DNA of 64,000 bases from Methyloprofundus sp. (GTDB taxonomy: Bacteria; Pseudomonadota; Gammaproteobacteria; Methylococcales; Methylomonadaceae). The position numbers were made by a program, and so were the translations under genes. The notes beneath the pieces were generated by a model. It was not told where the DNA came from, did no database searches, and worked only from the letters and a program-made list of their open reading frames with translations. Below are positions 9,701-20,058 of the stretch, one piece after another. Positions within the stretch are counted from its first letter, which is position 1. The number at the start of each line of letters is the position of its first letter. The stretch lies in NCBI GenBank assembly GCA_016592635.1, contig AP023240.1, positions 1,178,001 to 1,242,000 on the forward strand. The letters are read 5' to 3'.

Positions 9701-10568
9701 TGAAAATAAGAGTTGTAAATACTTGGGCTCACTTTGCGAAAAATTGGAAAAGTGCGAGCATTACCAAAAATTTGCTAAGTACCGAGATAAAGTTCTTGCC
9801 TTAAGCAATGATAGCCTAGAAAAAACCATTGCAGTTGCATTAGCACTGTGTTTTGTTTGTGCGATTTTAGTTTCAATGGCGGCGGTTGCTTTAAGACCAC
9901 TGCAAATTGAAAATAAAGCCCTAGATATGAAGAAGAATATTCTTGATGTCGCAGGCTTGTTACAAGATGACACTGATATTAACGCTGCTTTTGCTGAGCA
10001 AATTGAAGCGAAATTAGTTGATGTCGCAACAGGTGAGTATGTTGAAGGTGATGTAGAAGCTTACGACCAACGTAAAGCGGCTAAAGACGCTGCCTTAAAC
10101 GTTGCTTTAACTAGAGATCAAGATATTGCCAGTATTAAAGTTCGCGCTAAAGTTGCTAAAGTATATTTAGTAAAAGAAGGTGATGCGATTAAATCAATCA
10201 TCTTGCCTATGCATGGCTATGGCCTATGGTCAACTATGTATGGTTTTCTTGCTGTCGATGCGGATGGGCAAACGGTACAAAGCATTAACTTTTACGATCA
10301 AGGTGAAACACCAGGCTTAGGAGCTGAAGTAGTTAATCCTAACTGGCGTGCTCTTTGGGCTGGTAAAAAAGTATATGATGAATCAGGTGCAGTTGCATTG
10401 GGCTTAATTAAAGGCTTAGTGGATACTTCAAAACCAGGTTCTGAATTTCAGGTTGATGGTTTGGCGGGTGCTACACTGACTAGTGTAGGTGTTACCAATC
10501 TTGTTAAATTCTGGATGAGCCAAGAAGGTTTTGCGGCTTATTTAGATAAAGTAAGAACTAAGGGTTAG
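9693..10568 (+). CDS. nqrC: Na+-translocating NADH:quinone reductase subunit C with N-terminal extension
   Basis: The NqrC core starts near residue 39 ([21 protein letters not shown], the single membrane helix) and ends with [13 protein letters not shown], where the Thr carries the second covalent FMN. At 291 residues it is longer than the ~255-260 of Vibrio NqrC. About 38 extra residues, with Cys at 8, 15 and 21 ([19 protein letters not shown]), precede the helix. No ATG, GTG or TTG occurs in frame between this extension and the helix, and a good ribosome-binding sequence (AAGGATGAAG) precedes ATG 9693, so the extension is probably translated. Confidence 0.95.
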   Translation: MPNENKSCKYLGSLCEKLEKCEHYQKFAKYRDKVLALSNDSLEKTIAVALALCFVCAILVSMAAVALRPLQIENKALDMKKNILDVAGLLQDDTDINAAFAEQIEAKLVDVATGEYVEGDVEAYDQRKAAKDAALNVALTRDQDIASIKVRAKVAKVYLVKEGDAIKSIILPMHGYGLWSTMYGFLAVDADGQTVQSINFYDQGETPGLGAEVVNPNWRALWAGKKVYDESGAVALGLIKGLVDTSKPGSEFQVDGLAGATLTSVGVTNLVKFWMSQEGFAAYLDKVRTKG

Positions 10569-10577
10569 GAGTTACTT

Positions 10578-11243
10578 ATGACTGATACAAAAAAAGTATT
10601 GACCGATCCGTTGGTCAATAATAACCCGATTACTTTACAAGTATTGGGTATCTGTTCGGCACTAGCGGTAACTTCGCAAATGTCGACTTCGTTGATTATG
10701 GCGGTTGCTTTAACAGCAGTAACTGCTTGTTCAAGTGCTGCAATTAGTGCAATTCGTAATCATATTCCTGGCAGTATTCGTATCATTGTACAAATGACGA
10801 TTATTGCTTCATTGGTTATTATTGTTGATCAAATCTTAAAAGCCTTTGTTTATGATATTAGTAAACAATTATCGGTTTTTGTAGGTTTGATTATCACTAA
10901 CTGTATTGTAATGGGGCGTGCTGAAGCTTATGCCATGAAGAACCCGCCAATGGCGAGTTTTATTGATGGTATCGGTAATGGTTTAGGGTATAGTTTGATT
11001 TTGGTGATTGTTGCCTTTTTTAGAGAGCTTTTTGGTTCTGGTACATTACTGGGTATAGAAATCTTTCCATTAATCAAAAATGGTGGTTGGTACGAGCCTA
11101 ATGGCATGATGCTATTACCACCGAGTGCTTTCTTTATTATTGGCGTGATTATTTGGGTATTCCGTCAATGGAAGCCTGATCAAAATGAAGCCGCTGATTT
11201 TAAAATTATGGATATTTCTCATGGTGAAGGAGGACATCACTAA
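10578..11243 (+). CDS. nqrD: Na+-translocating NADH:quinone reductase subunit D
   Basis: The 221-residue product has six hydrophobic segments. It carries the NqrD/RnfE-type blocks [18 protein letters not shown] and [20 protein letters not shown], with the conserved membrane Cys in TNC that helps hold the intramembrane iron-sulfur centre between NqrD and NqrE. It sits 9 bp after nqrC and touches nqrE. The normal length and intact motifs indicate a functional subunit. Confidence 0.97.
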   Translation: MTDTKKVLTDPLVNNNPITLQVLGICSALAVTSQMSTSLIMAVALTAVTACSSAAISAIRNHIPGSIRIIVQMTIIASLVIIVDQILKAFVYDISKQLSVFVGLIITNCIVMGRAEAYAMKNPPMASFIDGIGNGLGYSLILVIVAFFRELFGSGTLLGIEIFPLIKNGGWYEPNGMMLLPPSAFFIIGVIIWVFRQWKPDQNEAADFKIMDISHGEGGHH

Positions 11244-11851
11244 TGGAAGAATATATTAGTTTATTTATAAAAGCGGTTTTCATTGAGAATTTAGCCTTAG
11301 CGTTCTTTTTAGGGATGTGTACCTTCCTAGCGGTGTCGAAGAAAATTTCGACAGCAATAGGCTTAGGTATTGCGGTGATGGTTGTACAGGTTATTACTGT
11401 TCCTGTGAATAACCTTATCTATCACACATTACTTAAAGAAGATGCATTAGCATGGATGGGCATTACTGGTGTTGATCTTAGTTTTTTAGCGTTATTAAGC
11501 TGTATTGGTATGATTGCAGCCTTGGTACAAATATTGGAAATGGTTTTAGATAAATTTTTCCCTGCTTTGTATCATGCGTTGGGCGTATTTTTACCATTAA
11601 TCACAGTAAACTGTGCGATTTTGGGTGGTAGTTTGTTCATGATTGAGCGTGATTATGACTTTACCCAAAGTGTCGTTTACGGTGTAGGTAGTGGTTTTGG
11701 TTGGATGTTGGCTATTACAGTGATGGCGGGTGTTCGTGAAAAACTAAAATACAGTGATATTCCAAAAGGTCTAGAAGGTCTTGGAATTACATTTATTAGC
11801 GCGGGTCTGATGTCACTTGGCTTCATGGCTTTCTCTGGAATTCAACTTTAA
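11243..11851 (+). CDS. nqrE: Na+-translocating NADH:quinone reductase subunit E
   Basis: The 202-residue six-helix membrane subunit is homologous to RnfA. It contains [25 protein letters not shown], with the first conserved Cys, and [18 protein letters not shown], with the second. Together with NqrD these Cys coordinate the intramembrane Fe centre. Gene order and the 1-bp overlap with nqrD are standard. Confidence 0.97.
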   Translation: MEEYISLFIKAVFIENLALAFFLGMCTFLAVSKKISTAIGLGIAVMVVQVITVPVNNLIYHTLLKEDALAWMGITGVDLSFLALLSCIGMIAALVQILEMVLDKFFPALYHALGVFLPLITVNCAILGGSLFMIERDYDFTQSVVYGVGSGFGWMLAITVMAGVREKLKYSDIPKGLEGLGITFISAGLMSLGFMAFSGIQL

Positions 11852-11863
11852 GAAGGTATCGTA

Positions 11864-13084
11864 ATGCTAGAGATTGCATTAGGAATTATTATTTTCACGG
11901 TTATCGTGATTGCACTGGTGTTTGTCATCATCGGGGCAAAGAGTAAATTAGTTGCCTCTGGAGATGTTGAAATTCTTATCAATGATGAGAAAAAGATACA
12001 TGTACCAGTGGGTGGTAAGTTATTAACTGCATTAGCCGATAATGGCTTATTTGTACCTTCAGCCTGTGGTGGTGGTGGTACATGTGCACAATGTAAAGTA
12101 AAGATCCATTCTGGTGGTGGTGAAATTCTACCCACTGAATTAGGTCATATTACTAAACGTGAAGCAGCTGAAGGTGAGCGTCTAGCTTGTCAGGTTGCGA
12201 TTAAACACGACATGAACCTAGAAGTCGAAGACAGTGTTTTCGGTGTTAAAAAATGGGAATGTACGGTTAAATCGAACAACAACGTAGCAACATTCATTAA
12301 AGAGTTAGTGCTAACTTTGCCTGATGGTGAAGAAATTAACTATGAAGCAGGTGGGTATATTCAAATTGAATGTCCTCCACATATTGCTAAATATTCTGAC
12401 TTTGATATTGAAGAAGAGTTTCGTGAGGATTGGGATAAATACGACTTATGGCGTTATGTTTCCGATGTGAAAGAAGATACATTGCGTGCTTACTCAATGG
12501 CTTCTTATCCTGAAGAAAAAGAAATCATGTTGAATGTACGTATTGCAACACCTCCTCCAGGAGCACCTGATTCAGTACCACCAGGGATTATGTCATCGTA
12601 TATCTTTGACTTAAAACCAGGTGATAAATGTATCGTTTCAGGGCCATATGGTGAGTTCTATGCGAAAAAGACTGATGCAGAAATGGTCTTTATCGGTGGT
12701 GGAGCGGGTATGGCACCAATGCGTTCACATTTGTTCAACCAGTTACGTACTTTGAAAACTAATCGTAAGGTTACTTTTTGGTATGGAGCGCGTAGCAAAC
12801 GCGAAATGTTCTATGTAGAAGATCTCGATATGCTAGCTAAAGAAAATGACAACTTTGAGTGGCATGTTGGTTTGTCTGATCCGTTGCCAGAAGATAATTG
12901 GGAAGGTTATACAGGTTTTATTCATAATATCTTGTTGGAAGAGTTTATTAAAAACCATCCAGCACCAGAAGATTGTGAATTCTACATGTGTGGGCCTCCT
13001 ATGATGAACTCTGCAGTGATTAACATGTTGATTGAAAATGGCGTAGAGCCAGAAAACATCATGTTGGATGACTTCGGTGGTTAA
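11864..13084 (+). CDS. nqrF: Na+-translocating NADH:quinone reductase subunit F (NADH-oxidising)
   Basis: The 406-residue protein has one N-terminal membrane helix, a [2Fe-2S] ferredoxin domain with Cys68, Cys74, Cys77 and Cys109 ([12 protein letters not shown] ... LAC), an FAD domain with RAYSMASYP, and an NAD-binding domain with [12 protein letters not shown] and CGPPMMN. It is the electron entry point that oxidises NADH. It ends with [10 protein letters not shown], the usual NqrF terminus. A terminator-like hairpin follows before apbE. Confidence 0.97.
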   Translation: MLEIALGIIIFTVIVIALVFVIIGAKSKLVASGDVEILINDEKKIHVPVGGKLLTALADNGLFVPSACGGGGTCAQCKVKIHSGGGEILPTELGHITKREAAEGERLACQVAIKHDMNLEVEDSVFGVKKWECTVKSNNNVATFIKELVLTLPDGEEINYEAGGYIQIECPPHIAKYSDFDIEEEFREDWDKYDLWRYVSDVKEDTLRAYSMASYPEEKEIMLNVRIATPPPGAPDSVPPGIMSSYIFDLKPGDKCIVSGPYGEFYAKKTDAEMVFIGGGAGMAPMRSHLFNQLRTLKTNRKVTFWYGARSKREMFYVEDLDMLAKENDNFEWHVGLSDPLPEDNWEGYTGFIHNILLEEFIKNHPAPEDCEFYMCGPPMMNSAVINMLIENGVEPENIMLDDFGG

Positions 13085-13110
13085 TTAATAGCTGTAGTTA
13101 AATAAAGGTT

Positions 13111-13140
13111 ACGGGGTGGGCATTGCTCACCCCGTGCTTT
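13111..13140 (+). terminator. terminator-like hairpin between nqrF and apbE
   Basis: ACGGGGTGGG pairs with GCTCACCCCGT-type sequence in a stem of about 10 bp with a 5-nt loop (CATTG), followed by GCTTTTT. It lies 27 bp after the nqrF stop and just before the apbE start. It could reduce, rather than abolish, expression of the maturation genes apbE and nqrM relative to the structural subunits. Confidence 0.75.
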
Positions 13141-13155
13141 TTAGAAGAAAACAAT

Positions 13156-14199
13156 ATGCAAAAAGAATTCTCAAAACGAGGGTTAGGCTTAGTCTTAATC
13201 CTCGTTTTTTTGTTATCAGGCTGTGAAAAAACAGCCCCCAAAAGTTACCCCTTTGATTATTCGGGGCCTATTATGGGCACCAGCTTTTCTATTAAAGCCA
13301 CGCAATTGCCAGAAGGTGTTACTTCTGTACAGTTACAGGAACTGATTCAATTGCGGTTAATAAGCATTAATCAAGGTATGTCTACCTATATTAGTGACTC
13401 AGAGCTGTCCTTGTTAAATGCCTTACAGAGCACTGAAGAACAAGTTGTTTCTACTGAATTATTTAAAGTATTAGCCGCAGCTCAGGAAATCAGCCAATTA
13501 TCAGAAGGAGCTTTTGATATTACAGTGGGTGCATTGGTTAATTTATGGGGCTTTGGTCCTGATACCATGCAATACAAAGCTCCTGATACGCAGGCAATAC
13601 AGCAATTATTGGCAAATAGTGGTTATCAGCAGTTTGTTTTGGATGAACAAGCACTAACGGTAACTAAGAACACAACCAGTTTATCGATGGACTTATCGGC
13701 ATTAGCCAAAGGCTATGCGGTTGATGAAGTGGCGACTGTATTAGAAAAGCAGGGTATCAGTAATTATTTAGTAGAAATTGGTGGTGAGCTGCGTCTAAAA
13801 GGTGTTAATCTGCAAGGAAAAAAGTGGCGAATTGCTATTGAAAAGCCAAATGTTGCGAAGCGTGAGTTACAGCGAGTCTTGCCAATCACAGATATAGCGA
13901 TGGCAACTTCAGGGGATTACCGTAACTTTTTTGAACAAGGTGGACAGCGTTTTTCACATACTATTGATCCACGTACTGGCTATCCTGTCACGCATAAATT
14001 GGCATCGGTGACTGTTTTAACTGATACCAGCATGTACGCGGATGCATGGGCGACTGCATTAATGGTATTAGGTTCGGAAGCAGGCTATCAAAAAGCTGAG
14101 CAACAAAAAATTGCGGCACTTTTTATTATCAAAACAGAACAAGGTTTTGCTGAACAAGCAACCCCTTTATTTTTAGAATTAACCAAGGTAAAACTATGA
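13156..14199 (+). CDS. apbE: FAD:protein FMN transferase (flavinylation of NqrB and NqrC)
   Basis: ApbE transfers FMN from FAD onto Thr residues of NqrB and NqrC in the periplasm. The protein has a lipoprotein signal ending at LLSGCEKT, then IMGTSFSIKA, LSALAKGYAVDEVA, VEIGGELRLKG and the metal/FAD motif SGDYRNFFE and HTIDPRTGYP. An upstream ATG at 13123 lies inside the terminator hairpin, and the peptide it would add does not fit a signal peptide. ATG 13156, preceded by GAAGAAA, is therefore chosen, giving 347 residues. The stop overlaps the nqrM start. Confidence 0.94.
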   Translation: MQKEFSKRGLGLVLILVFLLSGCEKTAPKSYPFDYSGPIMGTSFSIKATQLPEGVTSVQLQELIQLRLISINQGMSTYISDSELSLLNALQSTEEQVVSTELFKVLAAAQEISQLSEGAFDITVGALVNLWGFGPDTMQYKAPDTQAIQQLLANSGYQQFVLDEQALTVTKNTTSLSMDLSALAKGYAVDEVATVLEKQGISNYLVEIGGELRLKGVNLQGKKWRIAIEKPNVAKRELQRVLPITDIAMATSGDYRNFFEQGGQRFSHTIDPRTGYPVTHKLASVTVLTDTSMYADAWATALMVLGSEAGYQKAEQQKIAALFIIKTEQGFAEQATPLFLELTKVKL

Positions 14200-14381
14200 T
14201 TTATTTTTTAGTAACATTTGCATTCATGATATTAGTGATTGTGGTGATGGCAGTTGGCGTTATTTTTGGCCGCAACGCAATTAAAGGTTCGTGTGGTGGT
14301 GCAGGAGCAGGTGACTGTGTTTGTGTGGATAAATGTGATAAAAGAAAAAAATTGGATGCTGAGGCTGAAGCAGCTGGATAG
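14196..14381 (+). CDS. nqrM: Na+-NQR maturation protein NqrM
   Basis: The 61-residue protein has one N-terminal membrane helix and four Cys at positions 33, 41, 43 and 47 (GSCGGAG ... DCVCVDKCDKRKK), the pattern of NqrM (DUF539). NqrM is needed to assemble the Fe centre between NqrD and NqrE. It overlaps apbE by 4 bp, as is usual in nqr loci of gammaproteobacteria. Confidence 0.93.
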   Translation: MIYFLVTFAFMILVIVVMAVGVIFGRNAIKGSCGGAGAGDCVCVDKCDKRKKLDAEAEAAG

Positions 14382-14469
14382 TAATATATCCAGAATATTA
14401 GTAATAAAAATCTATGAAAACAAGATATTTTAAAGCAATACTTCTTGTACACACAGCAACACCTATTAC

Positions 14470-15453
14470 ATGATAGCACCTCTCTCTAATTGGCAACAAG
14501 ACCTTGCTAATGCCTTCACTCACCCAATTGATTTACTGCAATATCTAGGCATTTATGATGCAGGCTTTTCACTAGCAGCTAAACAAAACTTTGCCATGCG
14601 CGTGCCACGTAGCTATGCTGAATGTATGCGTAAAGGTGATCTTAATGACCCATTGTTAAAGCAAATATTACCTATTGCGGATGAACTAAATAGCCCAGCT
14701 CACTACAAAAATGACCCAGTAGGAGATTTGTCCGCTTTAACCGAAAATTGCATCATTCATAAATATCATGGCAGGGTATTATTTATAACCACGGGGGGCT
14801 GTGCTATTAATTGTCGCTTCTGTTTTCGGCGTAATTTTCCCTATAGTGAGGTACAACTTAATAAGCAGAATACACACACTGCACTGGAATACTTAACTAA
14901 TGATGCTAGTATCACAGAAGTGATTCTAAGTGGTGGTGACCCACTGTTACTGAGTGATACAAATTTGGTAGAATTAATAAGTAAGTTAGTTAAAGTTCCT
15001 CACCTTAAGCGTATCCGAATTCATACCCGTATTCCTATCGTATTGCCTTCACGTATTACACCAAATTTAATTAATACCCTAAATAATGCTGCTCTACCAA
15101 TCATTTTGGTGATGCATTGTAATCATGCCAATGAACTTAGCCAACAAGTGACAGCTGCATGTATCAGTTTAAAGCAGACTAATATCAGTTTGCTTAACCA
15201 AACAGTATTATTAAAAGATATTAATGATAGTAGTGAAGTGTTGCAAAAATTAAGCGAGAAATTGTTTGCTAGTGGCATTCTACCTTATTATTTGCATTTA
15301 TTAGATAGAGCTATCGGAACAGCACATTTTGAAATTCAAGAAGAGAAGGCTATTAAAATTCACCAGCAGTTACAGCAGATTTTGCCTGGGTATTTAGTCC
15401 CTAAATTAGTTAAAGAACAAGCAGGTGCAGTTGCTAAGAGTTTAATTATATAG
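14470..15453 (+). CDS. epmB: EF-P beta-lysylation protein, radical-SAM lysine 2,3-aminomutase
   Basis: The 327-residue enzyme has the radical-SAM triad Cys111-x3-Cys115-x2-Cys118 (GGCAINCRFCFRRNFPY) and the EpmB/KamA-family blocks EVILSGGDPLLLSD, RIRIHTRIPIVLPSRI and PYYLHLLDRAIGTAHF. EpmB converts (S)-alpha-lysine to (R)-beta-lysine, which EpmA attaches to elongation factor P. The length matches EpmB rather than the longer catabolic KamA. Its usual partners efp and epmA are not in the window. Confidence 0.92.
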   Translation: MIAPLSNWQQDLANAFTHPIDLLQYLGIYDAGFSLAAKQNFAMRVPRSYAECMRKGDLNDPLLKQILPIADELNSPAHYKNDPVGDLSALTENCIIHKYHGRVLFITTGGCAINCRFCFRRNFPYSEVQLNKQNTHTALEYLTNDASITEVILSGGDPLLLSDTNLVELISKLVKVPHLKRIRIHTRIPIVLPSRITPNLINTLNNAALPIILVMHCNHANELSQQVTAACISLKQTNISLLNQTVLLKDINDSSEVLQKLSEKLFASGILPYYLHLLDRAIGTAHFEIQEEKAIKIHQQLQQILPGYLVPKLVKEQAGAVAKSLII

Positions 15454-15695
15454 TATGGCATTGTTGGGCTTTGATGTTAAATCAAAGGTAATACTTGTAT
15501 GTCACAACAGATATACTTATTTGAATTTTGTGACTCACAGTACTAATATGCAATAAAACTTTGCTAAATTTTGATTTTAGTGGCATAAAGAAACTGTTGG
15601 GTTTTGTGTTATTGCCTTTGAGTAATAACCGTATCTCTATGGAACTCTGACATAAAGTTACAACCCATTTTCTTATTAGATTAAGGGGAAGAGCA

Positions 15696-16148
15696 ATGCA
15701 ACAAATTAAATTAGCATTTTATGGCTTTAAAGCAATGATTGTTATGCTTGTTTTATTTAGCCTGAGTACCAGCGTTTATGCCAAAAATGATGATTGCTGG
15801 GTTGATTTATATGATGATACGCAATTTTCTGGCAAATATATTCGACTTAAAGGTCCTATTCAATTAGCCAGTTTACAGAAAGTACAATGGACTAACTGGG
15901 ATAAGAAAATTGAAAGCATTAAGGTCGGCCCTAAAGCTACATTGACGGTTTTTGAAAATAAAAACTTTAAACTGACTTTGGCAGAAATGGCTAACCACCC
16001 TGTGTTAATGAAGTCATTAGGTATTACCATGCAAGATGTTCTGGAAGATTCTGAGCTGATCTTTCATGCAAATTCTAATGTACATGGTTTTGGTGAGTTT
16101 GATTTTTATCATAAAATCAGGTCTTTGAAAGTTGGCTGTGTTAAATAA
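15696..16148 (+). CDS. secreted beta/gamma-crystallin-like protein
   Basis: The 150-residue protein begins with a clear signal peptide (to about residue 29, TSVYAKND). The mature part has beta/gamma-crystallin Greek-key wording: CWVDLYDDTQFSGKYIRLKGP, WDKKIESIKVGP, LTVFENKNFK and KIRSLKVGC. Bacterial members of this fold can bind Ca2+ and occur in periplasmic or surface proteins. It stands alone between epmB and a decayed pstS, with a good ribosome-binding site (AAGGGGAAGAG) before the ATG. The specific role is unknown. Confidence 0.65.
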   Translation: MQQIKLAFYGFKAMIVMLVLFSLSTSVYAKNDDCWVDLYDDTQFSGKYIRLKGPIQLASLQKVQWTNWDKKIESIKVGPKATLTVFENKNFKLTLAEMANHPVLMKSLGITMQDVLEDSELIFHANSNVHGFGEFDFYHKIRSLKVGCVK

Positions 16149-16199
16149 AAATTAATTTCAGAAAAAGTAGCAGTTCAGGACTGCTTGAATTGATTGTTG

Positions 16200-17198
16200 A
16201 TACAGGTTCGATAGACTCTAAAAAGCGTTGCTGGCCTTCGTATGTGGCTGGTGACGCTAGTGTGGTTTAGTCCTAATAAATAAAGGTCTTTGTGCTTGAA
16301 AATGTCTGGAAAACTTACTATCCTCGGCTACCATTCACATACGCCGCCGTTAATTCATGCGCAGGTGTTTCAAAAATCTGTTTGCATTAACATAGACGAT
16401 TGCATTGGGATTGCCTGAGACAGTTTTAATGCTTTGTTGGTTGTCGCCAATGATCACACGAGGTTTTACTTGTGTGTTTTGCAGATCGAAATATTGTAGA
16501 AATAACTCTAGCGTTGAACGACCTTCTGCTTTGTTGGCCACGGTAATGGGAGCATTGAGTCCTCCCACGTCTTGCCAATTACTAATTTTCCCGTAACTTC
16601 TCATTATCCACTGGCACCTTTATAATCAATTAGTTATGAGTCAAAAAAACAGAGAAAAATAATTTTAGTTATAAAAAACTGCTTTAAGTTATTGATTTTA
16701 TAATTTCAAAAGGCTTAAAAATGAAATATAGAACTTTTCGACCTCTGTAAGTCACTGAAAAATAACATGCCAGTGGATAATGAGAAGTTACATTTCCCCC
16801 GTGTAAATATCGATAATTTGTTGTTTATCCAGTGTCGTGACTGGGTTGTCCATATTAATGATAATGCCGATGCCATATAAAGCAATGGTAAAGCTCAGTA
16901 AATCTGTTTCATTGTTTTTTAAGGCGCGTGAAGCCATACCTATATTGGCAATCCCTGTGCGCGCACCATTCACGCCACGCGAAGGGCGGCCTGTTTGTAC
17001 ATCGATGCGTACATTAGGGTATAACGATTCAAAACGTTTGCCCATTTCAGCGACTACTGGAGCGACGGTACTGGAGCCTGTAATGACACAATTTGTGTAT
17101 ATTTGTATTATGAGGTGATGTTGGGAGGGTGCTCCATGCGGCACTGATTATAAGAGCCAAGGCAGTAAATATACTTAGTTTTTCATTGGCATCTCCAT
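16200..17198 (-). pseudogene. pstS: decayed phosphate-binding protein gene (pstS-like) split by a small element
   Basis: The N-terminal mature part is readable at 17100-16800 (ITGSSTVAPVVAEMGKRFE, IDVQTGRPSRGVNGARTG, IANIGMASRAL, IDIYTGE). After a 198-bp insertion it resumes with ISNWQDVGG and PITVANKAEGRSTLELF, then frames break: NPNAIVYV is followed by an early stop at 16350, and RPLFIRTKP is found in another frame near 16263-16289. A signal-peptide-like stretch (LSIFTALALIISAAW) near 17145-17190 is in yet another frame. The combination of a frameshift at each end and an insertion makes a functional PstS impossible. No pstCAB genes are nearby. Outer boundaries are approximate. Confidence 0.8.
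16594..16791. mobile_element. 198-bp MITE-like element inside pstS
   Basis: Perfect 24-bp terminal inverted repeats (left 16594-16617, beginning GTAACTTCTCATTATCC; right 16768-16791, its complement) enclose about 150 bp of AT-rich DNA with no reading frame. Eight-base direct repeats flank it (ATTTTCCC at 16586-16593, ATTTCCCC at 16792-16799, one mismatch). Excising it with one repeat copy restores the PstS peptide I-Y-T-G-E-I-S-N-W in frame. It is too short to encode a transposase and must be mobilised in trans. Confidence 0.85.
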
Positions 17199-17453
17199 GT
17201 TGGTAAAAGTATTTTAGTTAGATAGCTTTAGATAAAGTCGTAGTAATTAGGTAATCCTTACATTTAATTGGTCTGAATAAATAAATTGAGGTAAGGGTTT
17301 TTATCAATTTACCCCTTAAGCCTAAATTGGTAATTGCTGGTAAATTATAATACTTAACACCCTTACTTTCTGCTTCTGTTAAAATACTCTCTTTAAGCGA
17401 ATAAAACGTGCCGACGCATTGCTTTCATATTTTATTATTGTAATTAATACACG

Positions 17454-19256
17454 ATGGATTTAAAACATATACGAAATTTCTCTATTATTGCGCATATCGA
17501 TCATGGGAAATCAACATTAGCTGACCGCTTTATTCAACTATGTGGTGGCTTATCAGACCGTGAAATGGCTGCGCAAGTACTCGATTCTATGGATATAGAA
17601 CGAGAAAGAGGCATTACGATTAAAGCACAAAGTGTGACGCTTGATTTTACTGCAAAAGACGGTAAAACTTACCAGTTAAACTTTATTGATACGCCAGGAC
17701 ATGTAGATTTTTCCTATGAGGTCTCCCGTTCTTTATCTGCTTGTGAAGGTGCTTTATTGGTTGTTGATGCAGCGCAAGGAGTAGAGGCACAAAGTGTTGC
17801 AAATTGCTATACAGCGATTGAACTTGGTCTGGAAGTTATGCCCATACTGAATAAAATAGATTTACCTTCCGCTGAACCTGAAAAAGTTATTCAGGAAATT
17901 GAAGATATTATTGGTATATCTGCTGAAGGTGCTCTACGTGTCAGTGCCAAAACAGGTTTAGGTGTTGCTGATGTATTAGAAGAGTTAGTGCATGTTATTC
18001 CTGCACCAACAGGCGATGCTGATGAGCCATTACAAGCGTTAATTATTGATTCTTGGTTTGATAATTATTTAGGAGTGGTTTCCTTGGTTAAGATTGTTAA
18101 TGGAACCTTGCGTAAAAAGCAAAAAATTACCATTATGTCTACAGGTAATAGCTTTATAGCTGAGCGAATTGGTGTTTTTACTCCAAAACGAGAAGATACT
18201 TTAGAATTACAAACGGGGCAGGTAGGTTTCGTTGTTGCTGCTATTAAAGATATTTTTGGTGCGCCAGTAGGGGATACCATTACCCATACTGACAAACCTT
18301 GTACTGAGGCTTTAACTGGGTTTCAGAAAGTTCAGCCTAGAGTATTTGCGGGGCTTTATCCTGTAAGTTCTGATGACTATGAAGATTTACGTGAGTCATT
18401 AAATAAGCTACGCCTTAATGATGCGGCATTACAATTTGAACCAGAAACATCAACAGCACTAGGTTTTGGGTTTCGTTGTGGTTTCTTAGGCATGTTGCAT
18501 ATGGAAATTGTGCAAGAACGCTTAGAGCGTGAATATAATGTTGATTTGATTACTACTGCACCAACGGTTGTTTATGAAGTAGAAACGAATAAAGGTGATG
18601 TATTAAAAGTTGATAATCCTGCTAAACTTCCTGATGTCGGCTCAATAGCGATGATTAGGGAGCCTATTATTCAGGCGAATATTTTGGTTCCACAAGAATA
18701 CTTAGGCAATGTTATTAGTCTATGTATAGAAAAACGTGGTGTGCAAGTTAATATGCAATATATGGGTAGTCAAGTTTCGTTAAATTATGAATTGCCTTTG
18801 AGTGAAGTGGTCTTGGATTTTTTTGATCGTTTAAAATCTGTAAGTCGTGGCTATGCATCTTTTGAATATGAATTTAAGCGTTTTGAAGAAGCAGATTTAG
18901 TTAAATTAGATGTCTTGATTAATGGCGATAAAGTAGATGCGCTTTCAATTTTAGTGCATAGAAATTTAAGTCAGGGTCGTGGCCGTGAGTTAGTCGATAA
19001 AATGAAAGATCTCATTCCTAGACAAATGTATGACGTGGCCATCCAGGCCGCTATCGGTGCAAAAATTATTGCTCGATCAAGTGTTAAGGCCATGCGTAAG
19101 AATGTTACCGCTAAATGTTATGGTGGTGATATTTCCCGTAAGAAAAAATTGCTGGAAAAGCAGAAAGCGGGTAAAAAGCGTATGAAACAAGTGGGTAGTA
19201 TTGAAATTCCACAAGAGGCCTTTTTGGCTGTCTTGCAAGTTAATAAAGAGTCATAA
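17454..19256 (+). CDS. lepA: elongation factor 4 (ribosome back-translocating GTPase)
   Basis: The 600-residue protein has GTPase motifs G1 [14 protein letters not shown]2 [12 protein letters not shown]3 DTPGHVDF and G4 NKIDLPSA. It also has the LepA-specific domains with [13 protein letters not shown] and the C-terminal [25 protein letters not shown]. Length and motifs match LepA exactly. It is the first of a seven-gene cluster (lepA to pdxJ) with gaps of at most 52 bp, the common gammaproteobacterial order, and lepB follows after 15 bp. Confidence 0.98.
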   Translation: MDLKHIRNFSIIAHIDHGKSTLADRFIQLCGGLSDREMAAQVLDSMDIERERGITIKAQSVTLDFTAKDGKTYQLNFIDTPGHVDFSYEVSRSLSACEGALLVVDAAQGVEAQSVANCYTAIELGLEVMPILNKIDLPSAEPEKVIQEIEDIIGISAEGALRVSAKTGLGVADVLEELVHVIPAPTGDADEPLQALIIDSWFDNYLGVVSLVKIVNGTLRKKQKITIMSTGNSFIAERIGVFTPKREDTLELQTGQVGFVVAAIKDIFGAPVGDTITHTDKPCTEALTGFQKVQPRVFAGLYPVSSDDYEDLRESLNKLRLNDAALQFEPETSTALGFGFRCGFLGMLHMEIVQERLEREYNVDLITTAPTVVYEVETNKGDVLKVDNPAKLPDVGSIAMIREPIIQANILVPQEYLGNVISLCIEKRGVQVNMQYMGSQVSLNYELPLSEVVLDFFDRLKSVSRGYASFEYEFKRFEEADLVKLDVLINGDKVDALSILVHRNLSQGRGRELVDKMKDLIPRQMYDVAIQAAIGAKIIARSSVKAMRKNVTAKCYGGDISRKKKLLEKQKAGKKRMKQVGSIEIPQEAFLAVLQVNKES

Positions 19257-19271
19257 GGTAAGAAATAAGTT

Positions 19272-20048
19272 ATGGATTTTGATTTTTCGTTTTTTCTATT
19301 TGCGGCATCATTAGTAACAGGTATTATTTGGTACGGGTATTTATACCGCTTGAAAAGTGCCAATATTGAATACAGTGAAGAAAATGAGCCATTATTGGTT
19401 GAGTATGCGCGGTCTTTTTTTCCAATCGTACTGATTGTTTTCTTATTGCGTTCTTTTATTGCTGAACCGTTTCGAATTCCTTCAGGTTCGATGATGCCGA
19501 CATTATTGATTGGTGATTTTATTTTGGTTAATAAATTTACCTATGGTATTCGAATTCCGATAATCAATAAAAAAATTATTGATATTAACGAGCCACAAAG
19601 GGGTGATGCGGTTGTATTTCGTTATCCTAAGCAGCCTGAAGTTGACTACATTAAGCGAGTAATCGGCTTGCCGGGCGATCGCATTCGCTATGTGAACAAG
19701 CAGTTAACGATTAATGACCAGCCAATTGGTCAAGTTTCTCTAGGGCGATATCAAGGACTTGGGCAAGGAAAAACCATGACGGGTGCTGAGATATTAACGG
19801 AAGATTTACAAAGACTAAAACACGATATCTTAATAAATCATCGTGCGCCAAATATTAAAGGAACTTATATTGTGCCGCAAGGACATTATTTTGTCATGGG
19901 GGATAATCGAGATAATAGTAATGATAGTCGTTACTGGGGCACGGTACCGGAAGAAAACTTGGTTGGTAGAGCATTTTTTATTTGGATGAACTGGGATTGG
20001 GAGAATACAGGGATTGGGTTTAGTCGTATAGGCACGATTATCAACTAG
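19272..20048 (+). CDS. lepB: signal peptidase I
   Basis: The 258-residue protein has N-terminal membrane segments and the S26 motifs: box B PFRIPSGSMMPTL with the nucleophile Ser, box D YIKRVIGLPGDRI with the catalytic Lys, and box E GDNRDNSNDSRYWG. It cleaves signal peptides on the outer face of the inner membrane. It lies between lepA and a DUF4845 gene. Confidence 0.97.
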   Translation: MDFDFSFFLFAASLVTGIIWYGYLYRLKSANIEYSEENEPLLVEYARSFFPIVLIVFLLRSFIAEPFRIPSGSMMPTLLIGDFILVNKFTYGIRIPIINKKIIDINEPQRGDAVVFRYPKQPEVDYIKRVIGLPGDRIRYVNKQLTINDQPIGQVSLGRYQGLGQGKTMTGAEILTEDLQRLKHDILINHRAPNIKGTYIVPQGHYFVMGDNRDNSNDSRYWGTVPEENLVGRAFFIWMNWDWENTGIGFSRIGTIIN

Positions 20049-20058
20049 GGGGGGATAT

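Noticed and set aside
13123..13155. Upstream ATG for apbE
   Set aside because: It lies inside a terminator hairpin, has no ribosome-binding site, and adds residues before the lipoprotein signal. ATG 13156 fits better.
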